NCBI GenBank assembly: GCA_041690535.1
Contig: JAWLHA010000001.1
Span: 62,001 to 126,000 of the forward strand
Length of the DNA: 64,000 nucleotides
DNA from: JAWLHA01 sp041690535
GTDB taxonomy: Bacteria; Pseudomonadota; Gammaproteobacteria; Thiohalomonadales; Thiohalomonadaceae
Direction: 5' to 3'
The position numbers were made by a program, and so were the translations under genes. Below, one piece after another: positions 40,657 to 48,828 of this stretch (positions are counted from its first letter, which is position 1; each line of letters starts with the position of its first letter). Below the pieces are notes generated by a model that saw only the letters and a program-made list of their open reading frames with translations, had not been told where the DNA came from and ran no database searches.

Positions 40657-40690
40657 TCCCGACCTTCAGGTCGGGGAGGATGTCAAAAAC
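40652..40690 (-). repeat. IS200/IS605-type terminal palindrome
   Basis: CCCGACC-TTCA-GGTCGGG at 40658-40675. On the minus strand it reads GACATCCTCCCC then GACCTGAAGGTC, the form well known at ends of tnpB-type elements. No transposon genes flank it, so it is a solo end or a small palindromic element. Confidence 0.55.
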
Positions 40691-40703
40691 CGAAGGAAAA
40701 CCG

Positions 40704-41288
40704 ATGCGTGAGATACGCCAGCTACACGAACAGGACAAACGGGTCGAGACCGGGCCGGTACAGTTCGGGGAGGACTGGCCGGGGGTGTTCATCCGAGGCG
40801 ACAACGCCGCTTACTACGCGCAGGCCCTCAAACATCTGCTCGAATCGGAGGCAGGGAAAGGGCTCTACTGGCTTGACCGAGGGCAACTGGAGGGGTTGCA
40901 AAGTCTTCTGAGTGGGGCGGTCGTTGGCCCGGCGGCGTCTTTCACCGAATTCACCGAGGTGGCCCCAGGGGTCAATCAGCTCGATGTTCAGGGCGGGATC
41001 TTCGGCGGGCTGAAACCGGCTGTTCCCTGGCTCGAACGGGCAGAGCGCCTGGAGGACATGAGTGCCAAGGGCCGCCTGCGCCTTTGGCGGGAAGACGACG
41101 GGGATGTCATCGTCGAGGTGCTCCCGGAGGAAGATGGCCTGGTGGGGAACGGCGCGAGCGTGCAGTTCTGCATACCGGGGACCGGCGGGGGCAGGAGCCC
41201 CAAGACCCATGCGGCCTTGCTGGCGCTGATGGAGGCGATGGCGGAGGACAATCGCGAACAACCCTCCCGCGCTCCGGCTTGCAGATAA
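40704..41288 (+). CDS. Hypothetical protein, 194 aa (family of 38048-38425)
   Basis: ATG at 40704 after CGAAGGAAAACCG. The N-terminal 80 residues (GVFIRGDNAAYYAQALKHLL) and the C-terminal GTGGGRSPKTHAAL are separate parts. The latter is shared with the gene at 38048. Function is unknown. The 3' end overlaps a promoter. Confidence 0.6.
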   Translation: MREIRQLHEQDKRVETGPVQFGEDWPGVFIRGDNAAYYAQALKHLLESEAGKGLYWLDRGQLEGLQSLLSGAVVGPAASFTEFTEVAPGVNQLDVQGGIFGGLKPAVPWLERAERLEDMSAKGRLRLWREDDGDVIVEVLPEEDGLVGNGASVQFCIPGTGGGRSPKTHAALLALMEAMAEDNREQPSRAPACR

Positions 41289-41308
41289 AAAATGTTTGAC
41301 AGTAAAAT
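41279..41308 (+). promoter_or_regulatory. Promoter of the recurrent family
   Basis: TTGCAG at 41279, 18 bp spacer ATAAAAAATGTTTGACAG, TAAAAT at 41303. Confidence 0.65.
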
Positions 41309-41343
41309 GCGCCCAAGAGCCATGAAGCCATAGGAAGAGAACC

Positions 41344-41763
41344 ATGTCGGACACCACACCTCACCACAACTGGCCGGCCACCGAGGTCGAAGGTATGGCC
41401 ACCCTGGCGGCGGAGTTGCGCGAGCTGATTGCAGATGATGCTTCGGACATGATGGTCGGGGCCATGATCGGCAGTTCGGTGGAATGCCTCGCCTTTGCCA
41501 AAAGCTGGATTCAGCGGGTCAAGGGGCTCAAACCGGACCTCGATGACGTGTTTGCCGAGCCGGGCGAGAGTCCGGCCCCCGCAGAAGAGCACGATTGGGT
41601 GATCCACATCACCGGCTCCGATGACGTGTTGCCCCAGCCGGACGAGGTCACGGCCCTTCGGGAAGCCAACGCCACGAACAAACTGGTTGCCTCTCGGGAG
41701 CGCCACCCCCATGACCCGGTGATGATCGCGCTGGTTAAGGATCGGAAACAGGAAACGGCGTAG
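41344..41763 (+). CDS. Hypothetical acidic protein, 139 aa
   Basis: ATG at 41344 after AGGAAGAGAACC. Helical N-terminal half, acidic linker, then a short beta part. No family was recognised. Confidence 0.6.
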   Translation: MSDTTPHHNWPATEVEGMATLAAELRELIADDASDMMVGAMIGSSVECLAFAKSWIQRVKGLKPDLDDVFAEPGESPAPAEEHDWVIHITGSDDVLPQPDEVTALREANATNKLVASRERHPHDPVMIALVKDRKQETA

Positions 41764-41775
41764 GGCCGCACCGGA

Positions 41776-42248
41776 ATGGACAGGCTGACCGGCACCATCA
41801 TGACCGCTCTCTTTGGCCTTTTTGCCGCGATTGGCATCGGCGTATGGGCGGTGAACCTCACGGCGCTTGTAGATGCCTCCGGGGCGGCTCAATGGCCCAC
41901 CGTGACCGGTACCGTCCTGACGGCGGAGTGCCACTACGCAGGGAGCCGCACCCGTGCTCGGCGGTGGCATACACCTACACCGTCGAGGGCAGGGCCTATC
42001 GCGGCGAGCGCGAGCACTTCGGGCTGCGTGTAGCCACCACCGGCTGTCTCGCCGGGTACACCTCCGGTCAATCTGTCCCTGTCTACTACCACCCCCACGA
42101 CCCGGCCCAGGCGGTGTTGCGGCCCCAAGCCACCGAAATGACGCGCTTCGGTCTTCTCGTCGGCGCTGTTTTCGTTGCCTTCGGGGGCGGGGGATACCTC
42201 TACAACCGGCGTCATGGTGCGAAAAAGCACCAAGCGGGAGAGCACTGA
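41776..42248 (+). pseudogene. DUF3592-like membrane protein with a frameshift
   Basis: From ATG at 41776 one frame gives a membrane segment and AQWPTVTGTVLTAECHYAG; near 41950 the protein-like sequence moves to another frame: AVAYTYTVEGRAYRGERE, then VPVYYHPHDPAQAVL and a second membrane segment to 42248. Together they match DUF3592. Either it is a broken gene, a sequence error, or a programmed shift. Confidence 0.65.
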
Positions 42249-42832
42249 TGAACGACTACCGCGTGATCGAGCGCGAGGGCTGCACCCTTATCTACGGGGC
42301 AGCACCGATGGATTCCTTTCTCCATATCTCCAGCCGTCAGCCCGAGGGGGCGGTGCTGGACCCGAATCTTGCCCGGATGGCCGGAGCAAACTTTGCCATG
42401 GGCCGGCCCGAAGACCTGACCCGTCTGCGAAGTCAGTTGAGACCGGAGGCACTGGAGAAGACCCGCCGTTGCTACGCGGCTGCGAACCTCAGTGAGGAGG
42501 TGATCCGTTGGCTGGCCATCGGGGAACAGGGGCGTAGCAGCCTGAGCATGGCCCAACGTCTGCTGGGGATCGCGGTCCCCGGTTCGAGCCTCAACGACAT
42601 CCACCATCCCCACGACACGGACGACTTGCGTCGCTGCCGACTCTTGCTGGAGCAGTGCCCGGAGTTGCAGCCGCACCTGGTCAAGATGGCGGGCGCCTCG
42701 GAGGTCTGGGCGCGGCTGGTGGGGGAGTGGGATGCCCTGTGCGCGCTCATGGACGAGGAGAGCCCCGAGTGGCGGACCGGCGGTGGTCGGGCAAGTCGAA
42801 CCTACGAGCGGATGAAGGCATTGGGGTGCTGA
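42248..42832 (+). CDS. Hypothetical protein, 194 aa
   Basis: ATG at 42248 overlaps the previous TGA. LIYGAAPMDSFLHIS near the start, then helical sequence rich in Leu and Arg. No family was recognised. Confidence 0.6.
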   Translation: MNDYRVIEREGCTLIYGAAPMDSFLHISSRQPEGAVLDPNLARMAGANFAMGRPEDLTRLRSQLRPEALEKTRRCYAAANLSEEVIRWLAIGEQGRSSLSMAQRLLGIAVPGSSLNDIHHPHDTDDLRRCRLLLEQCPELQPHLVKMAGASEVWARLVGEWDALCALMDEESPEWRTGGGRASRTYERMKALGC

Positions 42833-42860
42833 ACGCTCAACCCAAGCGATAGGAAAACAA

Positions 42861-43136
42861 ATGCACACCAAAAACGGCGAGATCACCGGCCAGCCGCTCT
42901 GGTCGATGGATGGACAGATTTGGCACAGCAGCCCCGCCACGGCGGTGGATGTGCTCAAGCGCACGGCACCTCAGTATTCGGTCGGTTCGCTCCAGGCGAT
43001 TAGGGAGCAGCACGCAACGACCCTGGAGCGAGGCCGCTCCAAGGGCACACTGAGCGAGGAGGAGTTGGGCGTGTACGAAAAGGCACTGACCTGGCTCGAT
43101 GCGACGCTGGCGCAGCGGTCGCCGGAACCGGCCTAA
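42861..43136 (+). CDS. Hypothetical protein, 91 aa
   Basis: ATG at 42861 after GATAGGAAAACAA. The sequence GQPLWSMDGQIWHSSPATAV then helices. No family was recognised. Confidence 0.55.
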   Translation: MHTKNGEITGQPLWSMDGQIWHSSPATAVDVLKRTAPQYSVGSLQAIREQHATTLERGRSKGTLSEEELGVYEKALTWLDATLAQRSPEPA

Positions 43137-43160
43137 GCAAGCATTCAGCGGGAGAGAACG

Positions 43161-43691
43161 ATGTTGTTGCAGAAAGCAGAGATTGCGGGGCTAGAAGAGG
43201 TGCTCAACCAGCCCTATCGCATTGTGATCGGCTCCACGCAGGTGGTCGAGCAGGAGGTCGGGCGGCTGGTCCGCAACGGGTGTGCCCCGCTGGGGGCGCC
43301 ACGGTTTGACGCTGAAACCAAGACGTGGACCCAAGCGGTTCACCTGCCCCGCGAGATCGCCTTGCAGTACCTCGAACGGCTCGATAAACACCACCTGCTG
43401 GAGATGGCGGGCGTGATCGCGGACACCCTCAACCAGATGGGGATCGCTACAGGTAAGGTGCATCTGGACGACAAGGCAGAGCAAATGCAAGCGCGCTTTT
43501 CCGTCGCGACAGGCCGTGTCGCACTCTCCCTCTCCGAACTGACTTCGGTCGTGGTCGCCAAGGGGCGCCAATACGTTCACGGTCAGCCCTATGAGGGGTT
43601 CGAGCAGGCTCCGACGTTGGACCTTCGTGCGTTGGCCCGGTTCATCAACCGGGAAGACGAAGGTGAGTGCTTTCAACCCGACGACGACTGA
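43161..43691 (+). CDS. Hypothetical protein, 176 aa
   Basis: ATG at 43161 with GGGAGAGAACG. Mixed alpha/beta with an acidic end (EDEGECFQPDDD). No family was recognised. Confidence 0.6.
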   Translation: MLLQKAEIAGLEEVLNQPYRIVIGSTQVVEQEVGRLVRNGCAPLGAPRFDAETKTWTQAVHLPREIALQYLERLDKHHLLEMAGVIADTLNQMGIATGKVHLDDKAEQMQARFSVATGRVALSLSELTSVVVAKGRQYVHGQPYEGFEQAPTLDLRALARFINREDEGECFQPDDD

Positions 43692-43696
43692 ACCTG

Positions 43697-43825
43697 ATGT
43701 CTACGGCACCAAATATCTCCCCCCACTTCCGCTACAACGTCCGGATGGATATGTACCAGGCTCAGCGGATGCCGTCGGGAGAACAGTCGAAGCCCCGGCG
43801 CCAAAAGCGCAACTCGTGCTGCTAA
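43697..43825 (+). CDS. Possible small basic protein, 42 aa
   Basis: ATG at 43697 gives 42 codons ending in basic residues and two cysteines (RRQKRNSCC). It fills an otherwise empty gap between two genes, but its ribosome binding site is weak. Confidence 0.35.
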   Translation: MSTAPNISPHFRYNVRMDMYQAQRMPSGEQSKPRRQKRNSCC

Positions 43826-43836
43826 AGGAGCTGACG

Positions 43837-44262
43837 ATGGATGCAAAAGAGCTGGCCGCGAGGCTCAACGGCGGAGAATACCCCTTCGAGGTGGACCGGG
43901 AGCTTGCTAAGGCGGCCAAAGACGCCGGACTCGTGATCGTCTATGGCAGCTCCGATGATCTGATGGAGTTCGAGGGCGCTATCCACGACGAGGCCGGCGC
44001 CCATAAGGGCAGCACCGTCTTGGTGGACGCCGAGGGGCTCCTGCCCCTCCGGGAGAACATCGAGGACGATGAGGAACTGGAGCGGTACTTCGCCCGCAAG
44101 AAGCTCGCCCGGCCCATCGAGGCGCAGTGGTGCGCCGAACCGAACTACTCGTGGACCTACCGGACTGCGATCCCCCACGAGACCTTCGAGGTGACCGAGG
44201 AGGGCGAACCGTACTGCCGGGGGATCGTCTTCGCCCTGGTGGACGTTGCCTTCAGTAGTTAG
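43837..44262 (+). CDS. Hypothetical protein, 141 aa
   Basis: ATG at 43837 after AAAGGAGCTGACG. VIVYGSSDDLMEFEGAIHDE then a beta-rich end. It resembles small phage proteins that start with an Asp-rich loop, but I cannot name a family. Confidence 0.6.
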   Translation: MDAKELAARLNGGEYPFEVDRELAKAAKDAGLVIVYGSSDDLMEFEGAIHDEAGAHKGSTVLVDAEGLLPLRENIEDDEELERYFARKKLARPIEAQWCAEPNYSWTYRTAIPHETFEVTEEGEPYCRGIVFALVDVAFSS

Positions 44263-44304
44263 CCATCGGAACGAGTGGAACGAAAAAGCGGAACGGCGTG
44301 AGCA

Positions 44305-44964
44305 ATGACGAGAAAAACGGAAACGAAATTCCTCAATATCACCCAGGTGGTGGGGGCGAACTACACCGGTTATCAGGCGAAGGTGACCGTTGACGGGGTG
44401 GAGCATCAGCCTTACGTGGGCGGGCTCGATGAGAGATCGCTTCGCAAAGTGCTGCGGGAGCGCAATGCGCTCTGGCGGAAATTCGGTACCACTGCCCGAG
44501 GGATTCTGCTGACACCCTTGCAACTGCCGGTGAAATCAGATTCTTCCAGTTCGGGTTGGCTCGGCATTTGCGCGAAACAGCGGGTTGAAAGGTCCGGCAC
44601 AACTCTGGATGTCTTCGGGGTGCGTCTACGCAACCTCTTTACCGGCAAGCAGACCAGCCGGGAAGTCAGATGCCACCAGTTCAAGTCTGATGCGGCAGCG
44701 CTAGGTGCAGCAAAACGGCTTGCGGTCCGCAATATTACTGCCTACAACGCCGTGGTCGCCGAATACAACGCCATGGCCTTGCGAGATGCAATGGTCTTGG
44801 CCGAGGAGGAGGTGCGTCTGCTGACCCCTCTCCTTGACCGCTTGACACAGTTCGACCTGGAGCGCTGGGAGTTATCGCTCCAATGCGTGTACCCCGAAAG
44901 TCTTTGCTGCTCGGTTGACCCTGAGAAGGGAGCGAGCCAAAGGGTGTACGAGCGCGCCGCATAG
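44305..44964 (+). CDS. Hypothetical protein, 219 aa
   Basis: ATG at 44305. Beta-rich N-terminal half with KVTVDGVEHQPYVGG, and a helical second half.  Lower GC than neighbours. No family was recognised. Confidence 0.55.
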   Translation: MTRKTETKFLNITQVVGANYTGYQAKVTVDGVEHQPYVGGLDERSLRKVLRERNALWRKFGTTARGILLTPLQLPVKSDSSSSGWLGICAKQRVERSGTTLDVFGVRLRNLFTGKQTSREVRCHQFKSDAAALGAAKRLAVRNITAYNAVVAEYNAMALRDAMVLAEEEVRLLTPLLDRLTQFDLERWELSLQCVYPESLCCSVDPEKGASQRVYERAA

Positions 44965-44998
44965 GCGCGATAGGTAAGAGAGAACAAAGGGATCAGTC

Positions 44999-45199
44999 AT
45001 GGAACAGGGTAATGCAAAATTCATCATGGTCGTGGCGCTCACTATCCTCTGGCTTACTGGAGTGCTGGAGTGGCTGCAAGACAGCGCGCAATTTTTCCTT
45101 GTGACCCCTCGGGAACTGACGATGGTGGCCATCGTGGCGTTAGTCGCCTTCGTGGTTGGCGCAGCGCGGTTCATTGCCTCTTCTCGGACGAAGGCATAG
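44999..45199 (+). CDS. Small membrane protein, 66 aa
   Basis: ATG at 44999. Two hydrophobic segments (residues 7-25 and 38-56). First of three small membrane genes in a row. Confidence 0.55.
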   Translation: MEQGNAKFIMVVALTILWLTGVLEWLQDSAQFFLVTPRELTMVAIVALVAFVVGAARFIASSRTKA

Positions 45200-45217
45200 A
45201 AGACCGGTAGGTTCAGC

Positions 45218-45583
45218 ATGGAGATGAGGTGCTGGCTGATGCTCGTCGCCGCCGGAATTCTGCTCGGGGCCGTCGGGTGGGCCTTGTCCCATCTGCTTTC
45301 CGGCCAATTCGAACCCTTTGACAGCGACACGGGCTTTCTCACGATCCAAGCGCTGCTCGCCTTCCCGGCGTTTGCGTTTGGGCTGAAACGGGGCCTGCTC
45401 GCGGCGTGTGGTTTCGTCCTCGGCGGCTACCTGGGGTTGAACGGCTATGCCTACCTCGCTGGCAGTGCCGAAACACGGGCCTGGGCGCTGCTCGGGGCGA
45501 TGACGAGCGTGACCTTGGTCGTGCTGCCCGCAATGGCCGGAGTGGTGGGTAGCGTGGCCGGTCGCCGGCAGCGGAGCGAGTAA
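45218..45583 (+). CDS. Membrane protein, 121 aa
   Basis: ATG at 45218 after GGTAGGTTCAGC. Three to four membrane segments. Ends in a basic stretch. No family was recognised. Confidence 0.6.
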   Translation: MEMRCWLMLVAAGILLGAVGWALSHLLSGQFEPFDSDTGFLTIQALLAFPAFAFGLKRGLLAACGFVLGGYLGLNGYAYLAGSAETRAWALLGAMTSVTLVVLPAMAGVVGSVAGRRQRSE

Positions 45584-45620
45584 CCAAGGGGGGTGGCTTG
45601 CTCTGCTACTCCCGTCGGCT

Positions 45621-45866
45621 TTGGTTGGGCTCATCTGCGGACTTCGCACTAAGAGACAGACGGGATTTGGGCTCACCGTGGCGGCCATCCTCCCATGGAC
45701 CGGCCTGCTGGCCTCTCTGCTGTACGAAGCCTACCTGGCCCCCTACCGAGGGGGTGGGGCGACAATGTGGCCGATAGCGTTACTCTTTGCCGGACCTGTT
45801 GCGGCCGGGGCGGGCGTCACAGGATTCCTGGTCGGCCAGTGGCTATTGGGCAGAGGGGAGAGCTGA
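45621..45866 (+). CDS. Membrane protein, 81 aa, start uncertain
   Basis: TTG at 45621 is the best usable start, but the frame upstream stays hydrophobic, so the true start could be a rare codon near 45600. At least two membrane segments. No family was recognised. Confidence 0.45.
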   Translation: MVGLICGLRTKRQTGFGLTVAAILPWTGLLASLLYEAYLAPYRGGGATMWPIALLFAGPVAAGAGVTGFLVGQWLLGRGES

Positions 45867-45885
45867 ACTCGGGACGGCTTGTTGT

Positions 45886-45917
45886 TTCAAATGAGCTATA
45901 GTAAAGTTTCATTTGAA
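45886..45917 (+). promoter_or_regulatory. Promoter and operator of the RES/Xre pair
   Basis: TTCAAATGA and TCATTTGAA form a 9 bp perfect inverted repeat around TATAGT. This fits an autoregulated toxin-antitoxin promoter. Confidence 0.7.
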
Positions 45918-45929
45918 CAGGAGGTCCCT

Positions 45930-46484
45930 ATGAGCAAAGTCTACTACCCCAAGGGTTCGACCGCCAAGAAGACGGCGGTGCGGCACAGCGCGTTCAAGCG
46001 CATCCTCGGCCAGGACATGCGGCCTGACGAGCTGACAGGGTATGTCCGCCAGGGATTCCCAATCACGGTGGTCGAGCGGCTGCGCGAGGAACTCGACACG
46101 CCGCAGGCCACAGTGCTCAAGCTCGCCCACGTCTCACCTGCCACGTTCTCCCGCCGCAAGCAGACCGCTAAGCGGGCGAAGGGGTCATACGGGGAACACA
46201 GGGTTAGTGCTCTGAGGAAGTACAACAAGGAGGTCACGCAGGGAAGTAAGGACTCAAGACCTCGGCTCAATCCTGATGAGAGCGACCGCATTTACCGGAT
46301 CACCACCATTGTTGATGCGGCGGATCAGCTTTTCGAGGGCGATCACGAGGCGGCTCTTCGCTGGCTGAAAGAACCCGCCAAGGCGCTTGGGGGCGTGGCC
46401 CCGCTCGATTACCTCGACACCGAAGTTGGTGCGGATGCGGTGCGCGACCTGATCGGCCGCCTGGAGCATGGGGTCATCACCTAA
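45930..46484 (+). CDS. Xre/MbcA/ParS-type antitoxin (DUF2384)
   Basis: ATG at 45930 with GGAGGTCCCT. N-terminal HTH region (TYLVxGFP-like GYVRQGFPITVVERLREEL, then PATFSRRKQ) and C-terminal LFEGDHEAALRWLKEPAKAL with GGVAPLDYLDTEVGA, the DUF2384 hallmark. It ends one base before the RES toxin gene. Such antitoxins bind the toxin and repress the operon. Confidence 0.9.
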   Translation: MSKVYYPKGSTAKKTAVRHSAFKRILGQDMRPDELTGYVRQGFPITVVERLREELDTPQATVLKLAHVSPATFSRRKQTAKRAKGSYGEHRVSALRKYNKEVTQGSKDSRPRLNPDESDRIYRITTIVDAADQLFEGDHEAALRWLKEPAKALGGVAPLDYLDTEVGADAVRDLIGRLEHGVIT

Positions 46485-46964
46485 ATGCCGGTGGTCTATC
46501 GCATCATCAAGACCAGGTACGCCGAGAATACCTTTGACGGGTATGGCGCCAAGAAATACGGCGGGCGCTGGAACAGCAAGGGGGTCGCCGTGACCTACAC
46601 CTCGGACACGGTATCCCTTGCGGCGCTCGAAGTGTTGGTCCACCTCCACAACCCGGCCATCCTGGAGGCGTACACCCTCTGCGCCCTGGAGATCCCGGAC
46701 GACGAGGTGCTGGTGCTCGCCGAAGAGGCGCTGCCCGATGACTGGCGCCTCGACCCGGCCCCGCTGTCTACCGCTGGTATCGGGGATGACTGGGTCGCGG
46801 GGGGAGACTCTTTGGCGCTGGCGGTCCCGAGCACCATCATCCCCATGCAGAACAACATCCTCCTGAACCCCGGCCATGCGGCGTTCGCGGAGGTAGTGAA
46901 GACGGTGCGGTGCGAACCGTTCACCTTCGATCAGCGGCTGCTGGCCGCTAAAGCCGGGACGTAG
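46485..46964 (+). CDS. RES-domain toxin
   Basis: ATG at 46485 directly after the antitoxin stop. YRIIKTRYAENTFDGYGAKK, GGRWNSKG, then SLAALEVLVHL carry the conserved Arg, Glu and Ser of the RES fold. RES toxins degrade NAD+. Length of 159 is normal. It serves plasmid maintenance or defence. Confidence 0.9.
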   Translation: MPVVYRIIKTRYAENTFDGYGAKKYGGRWNSKGVAVTYTSDTVSLAALEVLVHLHNPAILEAYTLCALEIPDDEVLVLAEEALPDDWRLDPAPLSTAGIGDDWVAGGDSLALAVPSTIIPMQNNILLNPGHAAFAEVVKTVRCEPFTFDQRLLAAKAGT

Positions 46965-47024
46965 AAGCCGCTTGGAGCCATGGTCGGCGCAATGCGAGCG
47001 ACGGAAAATGTAAGGAGAACGGTA

Positions 47025-47426
47025 ATGCCGGATTCGAAGCACAACCTGCCCACCGTGACCGAGTGGTACCGCGCCGGCCACTTCGCCAATGAGGCGCAGG
47101 CCATGGGAGCGTTCAAGCTGGCTCATCAACAGGCCGTTGATGGCATGGGCGCCAACCCTGCGGACTGGATGGGAATGGACCCGACCGAGTATCGGGCCTG
47201 GCTGGAACGGGATGAGCTTCCTCCAAAAGGGGAGGAATCGGACGAGTTGGTGGAGCGGCCGGTGGTGGACCTGATGGACCTGATCCGGGCAAAGGCGGCT
47301 CGTGGAGAGCCCATCGTGATCATCGAGCCCCACGATCCGGCTCTCAAGGGGGCCATCAACGAATTCGCGGCCGAGTTGGAGCGCTCGACCCAGGTGATTC
47401 GGCTCGCCCCTGCGATGATTCGGTAA
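47025..47426 (+). CDS. Hypothetical protein, 133 aa
   Basis: ATG at 47025 with AAGGAGAACGGTA, a GGAGAAC-type site. Helical, with MGMDPTEYRAWLERDELPP. The stop overlaps the next ATG. Confidence 0.6.
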   Translation: MPDSKHNLPTVTEWYRAGHFANEAQAMGAFKLAHQQAVDGMGANPADWMGMDPTEYRAWLERDELPPKGEESDELVERPVVDLMDLIRAKAARGEPIVIIEPHDPALKGAINEFAAELERSTQVIRLAPAMIR

Positions 47427-47620
47427 TGCCGAAGAAGCCCCTTCAAGAGCGCATCCTGGAAGCAGACACCCGCGCATCGCAGTGGCTTGCTGATGCCAAC
47501 GAGGCCCGAGAAGCCGGGAACCTCTCTCGTGCCGAGGCGTGTGAAGCCAAAGCGCAGTTCTGGAAAGACCGATACAACCTCTTGGCCGGGAAAAGCGACC
47601 GGCCGGCACCGAGGAAGTGA
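47426..47620 (+). CDS. Small helical protein, 64 aa
   Basis: ATG at 47426 overlaps the previous stop. Entirely helical, coiled-coil-like, with a basic end. No family was recognised. Confidence 0.5.
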   Translation: MPKKPLQERILEADTRASQWLADANEAREAGNLSRAEACEAKAQFWKDRYNLLAGKSDRPAPRK

Positions 47621-47735
47621 ATAGCGAGGTAGGTATGGAGAAGCTCCCCGGCGAAGAACCGTCACGGATGCGTTTTGCACCGACCGATGCACGCGGCTGA
47701 GGCTGCGCCTCGTATCGCGACTAAAGGAGCAGTAG

Positions 47736-48014
47736 ATGCCTCGGTACTCTGAGTTGTTATGCTCCGCCATCAAGACTCAACTGGGCGTTGTTCCACTGGA
47801 CTTGGAGCGCACATATCACACTTATGCTCGCCAGCGAGGCGATTGGGTATATGCCTGGGTCTTTCGTCTCGAAGGCCAATCTGCATGGGTAGGCTGTTAC
47901 GAGACCATGGCTGATAGTGTCTCAGCTATCAAACGAGGGGCACGTCTACGCCTGAGTCAACCGAAAGCCCACGGTGCCGGTTTGGAATTGGAAGTGATTG
48001 AGCAGAAACCCTAA
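47736..48014 (+). CDS. Hypothetical protein, 92 aa
   Basis: ATG at 47736 after AAAGGAGCAGTAG. Aromatic beta-rich centre (WVYAWVFRLEGQSAWVGCYE). Between this and the previous gene lies a 21-codon frame (47636-47701) with a good ribosome binding site, maybe a leader. Confidence 0.55.
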   Translation: MPRYSELLCSAIKTQLGVVPLDLERTYHTYARQRGDWVYAWVFRLEGQSAWVGCYETMADSVSAIKRGARLRLSQPKAHGAGLELEVIEQKP

Positions 48015-48259
48015 TGCAATTGTTCAACCGCAACGCCTGTAGTCCTGAGTTCATCCACGCCCTCGATACGGTGCTGGCCGGTGGCACGGCCCGGCGCACC
48101 TCCTGGCCGGAGGGGCAATTCCTTGCCCCGAACCCCACCGTGGCCGGGCAGATCGCCGTGTTCCGCGACCACGCGCTTTCCTCGCCCTTCTGGATGGCAC
48201 GGGGCGATGAGGAGCGGGCGACGGACTGGGTTGCCACCCCAGCCGCCGAAGGACAGTAA
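48014..48259 (+). CDS. DUF2829/Tad2-like protein (possible anti-Thoeris)
   Basis: ATG at 48014 overlaps the previous stop. FIHALDTVLAGGTARRTSWP, GQFL, SPFWMA and ATDWV match the DUF2829 pattern. Phage Tad2 proteins of this family sequester the Thoeris signal molecule. Length of 81 is normal. Anti-defence activity here is inferred. Confidence 0.7.
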   Translation: MQLFNRNACSPEFIHALDTVLAGGTARRTSWPEGQFLAPNPTVAGQIAVFRDHALSSPFWMARGDEERATDWVATPAAEGQ

Positions 48260-48303
48260 CGCAAGAAAAAGCAGACGAGCCCAATTCCCCCATTATGGTC
48301 TTA

Positions 48304-48332
48304 TTGCCATAAAAGATGTTTGATGGTATAGT
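48304..48332 (+). promoter_or_regulatory. Promoter of the recurrent family
   Basis: TTGCCA at 48304, 17 bp spacer TAAAAGATGTTTGATGG, TATAGT at 48327. Confidence 0.7.
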
Positions 48333-48360
48333 GGCAGTCAAATAGGGGAGGGAGTGGGAC

Positions 48361-48573
48361 ATGGCTCTGCAAAGCGTGCGTGACGGCGACAATCGGTACA
48401 AAGTCCTTGGAGACAATGGCCGGACAGTTGGGTTCGTGCATAAGTGGTATCAACCAGACCCCCGGAACGGGACCGGCATTCCGCGCTTTCGCGCCGTCCC
48501 GCTCGGGCAACCGGAGTGCAACCACTGCGAAAGTCTCTCCTCGGCGATGGCCTATTTGGCGGCTTTTGAATGA
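48361..48573 (+). CDS. Hypothetical protein, 70 aa
   Basis: ATG at 48361 after AGGGGAGGGAGTGGGAC. Beta-rich with VLGDNGRTVGFVHKWYQ. The TGA overlaps the next ATG. Confidence 0.55.
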   Translation: MALQSVRDGDNRYKVLGDNGRTVGFVHKWYQPDPRNGTGIPRFRAVPLGQPECNHCESLSSAMAYLAAFE

Positions 48574-48800
48574 GTCAGGCGGGCATCCATGCGCGGCCAG
48601 ATGACCACGCCGCAGGATTTCGCGTGTGTGCGGCAGCCAAGTTCTCCCCGCGCCAAGCGCTTGTAATGGCACAAGGGTTTGCCGCACGAGGCTTTACGGA
48701 CGCCAGCGAGGGGTGCGCCAGTTACGCGATGTCCATAATGCTTGCGCGTCTGGAGAGAAAGGGACATGGACCGGCTGAGCAAAAGCCCAGTAGCAGCTAA
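48570..48800 (+). CDS. Hypothetical protein, 76 aa
   Basis: ATG at 48570 overlaps the previous stop. Alanine-rich and helical with three Cys. It ends just before the large gene. Confidence 0.45.
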   Translation: MSQAGIHARPDDHAAGFRVCAAAKFSPRQALVMAQGFAARGFTDASEGCASYAMSIMLARLERKGHGPAEQKPSSS

Positions 48801-48828
48801 CGCCCAACAGCGGACAAGGACGGACAGC

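Noticed and set aside
48742..48828. Upstream start of the 710-residue gene
   Set aside because: The ribosome binding site before 48829 is better, and the upstream part overlaps the preceding gene.
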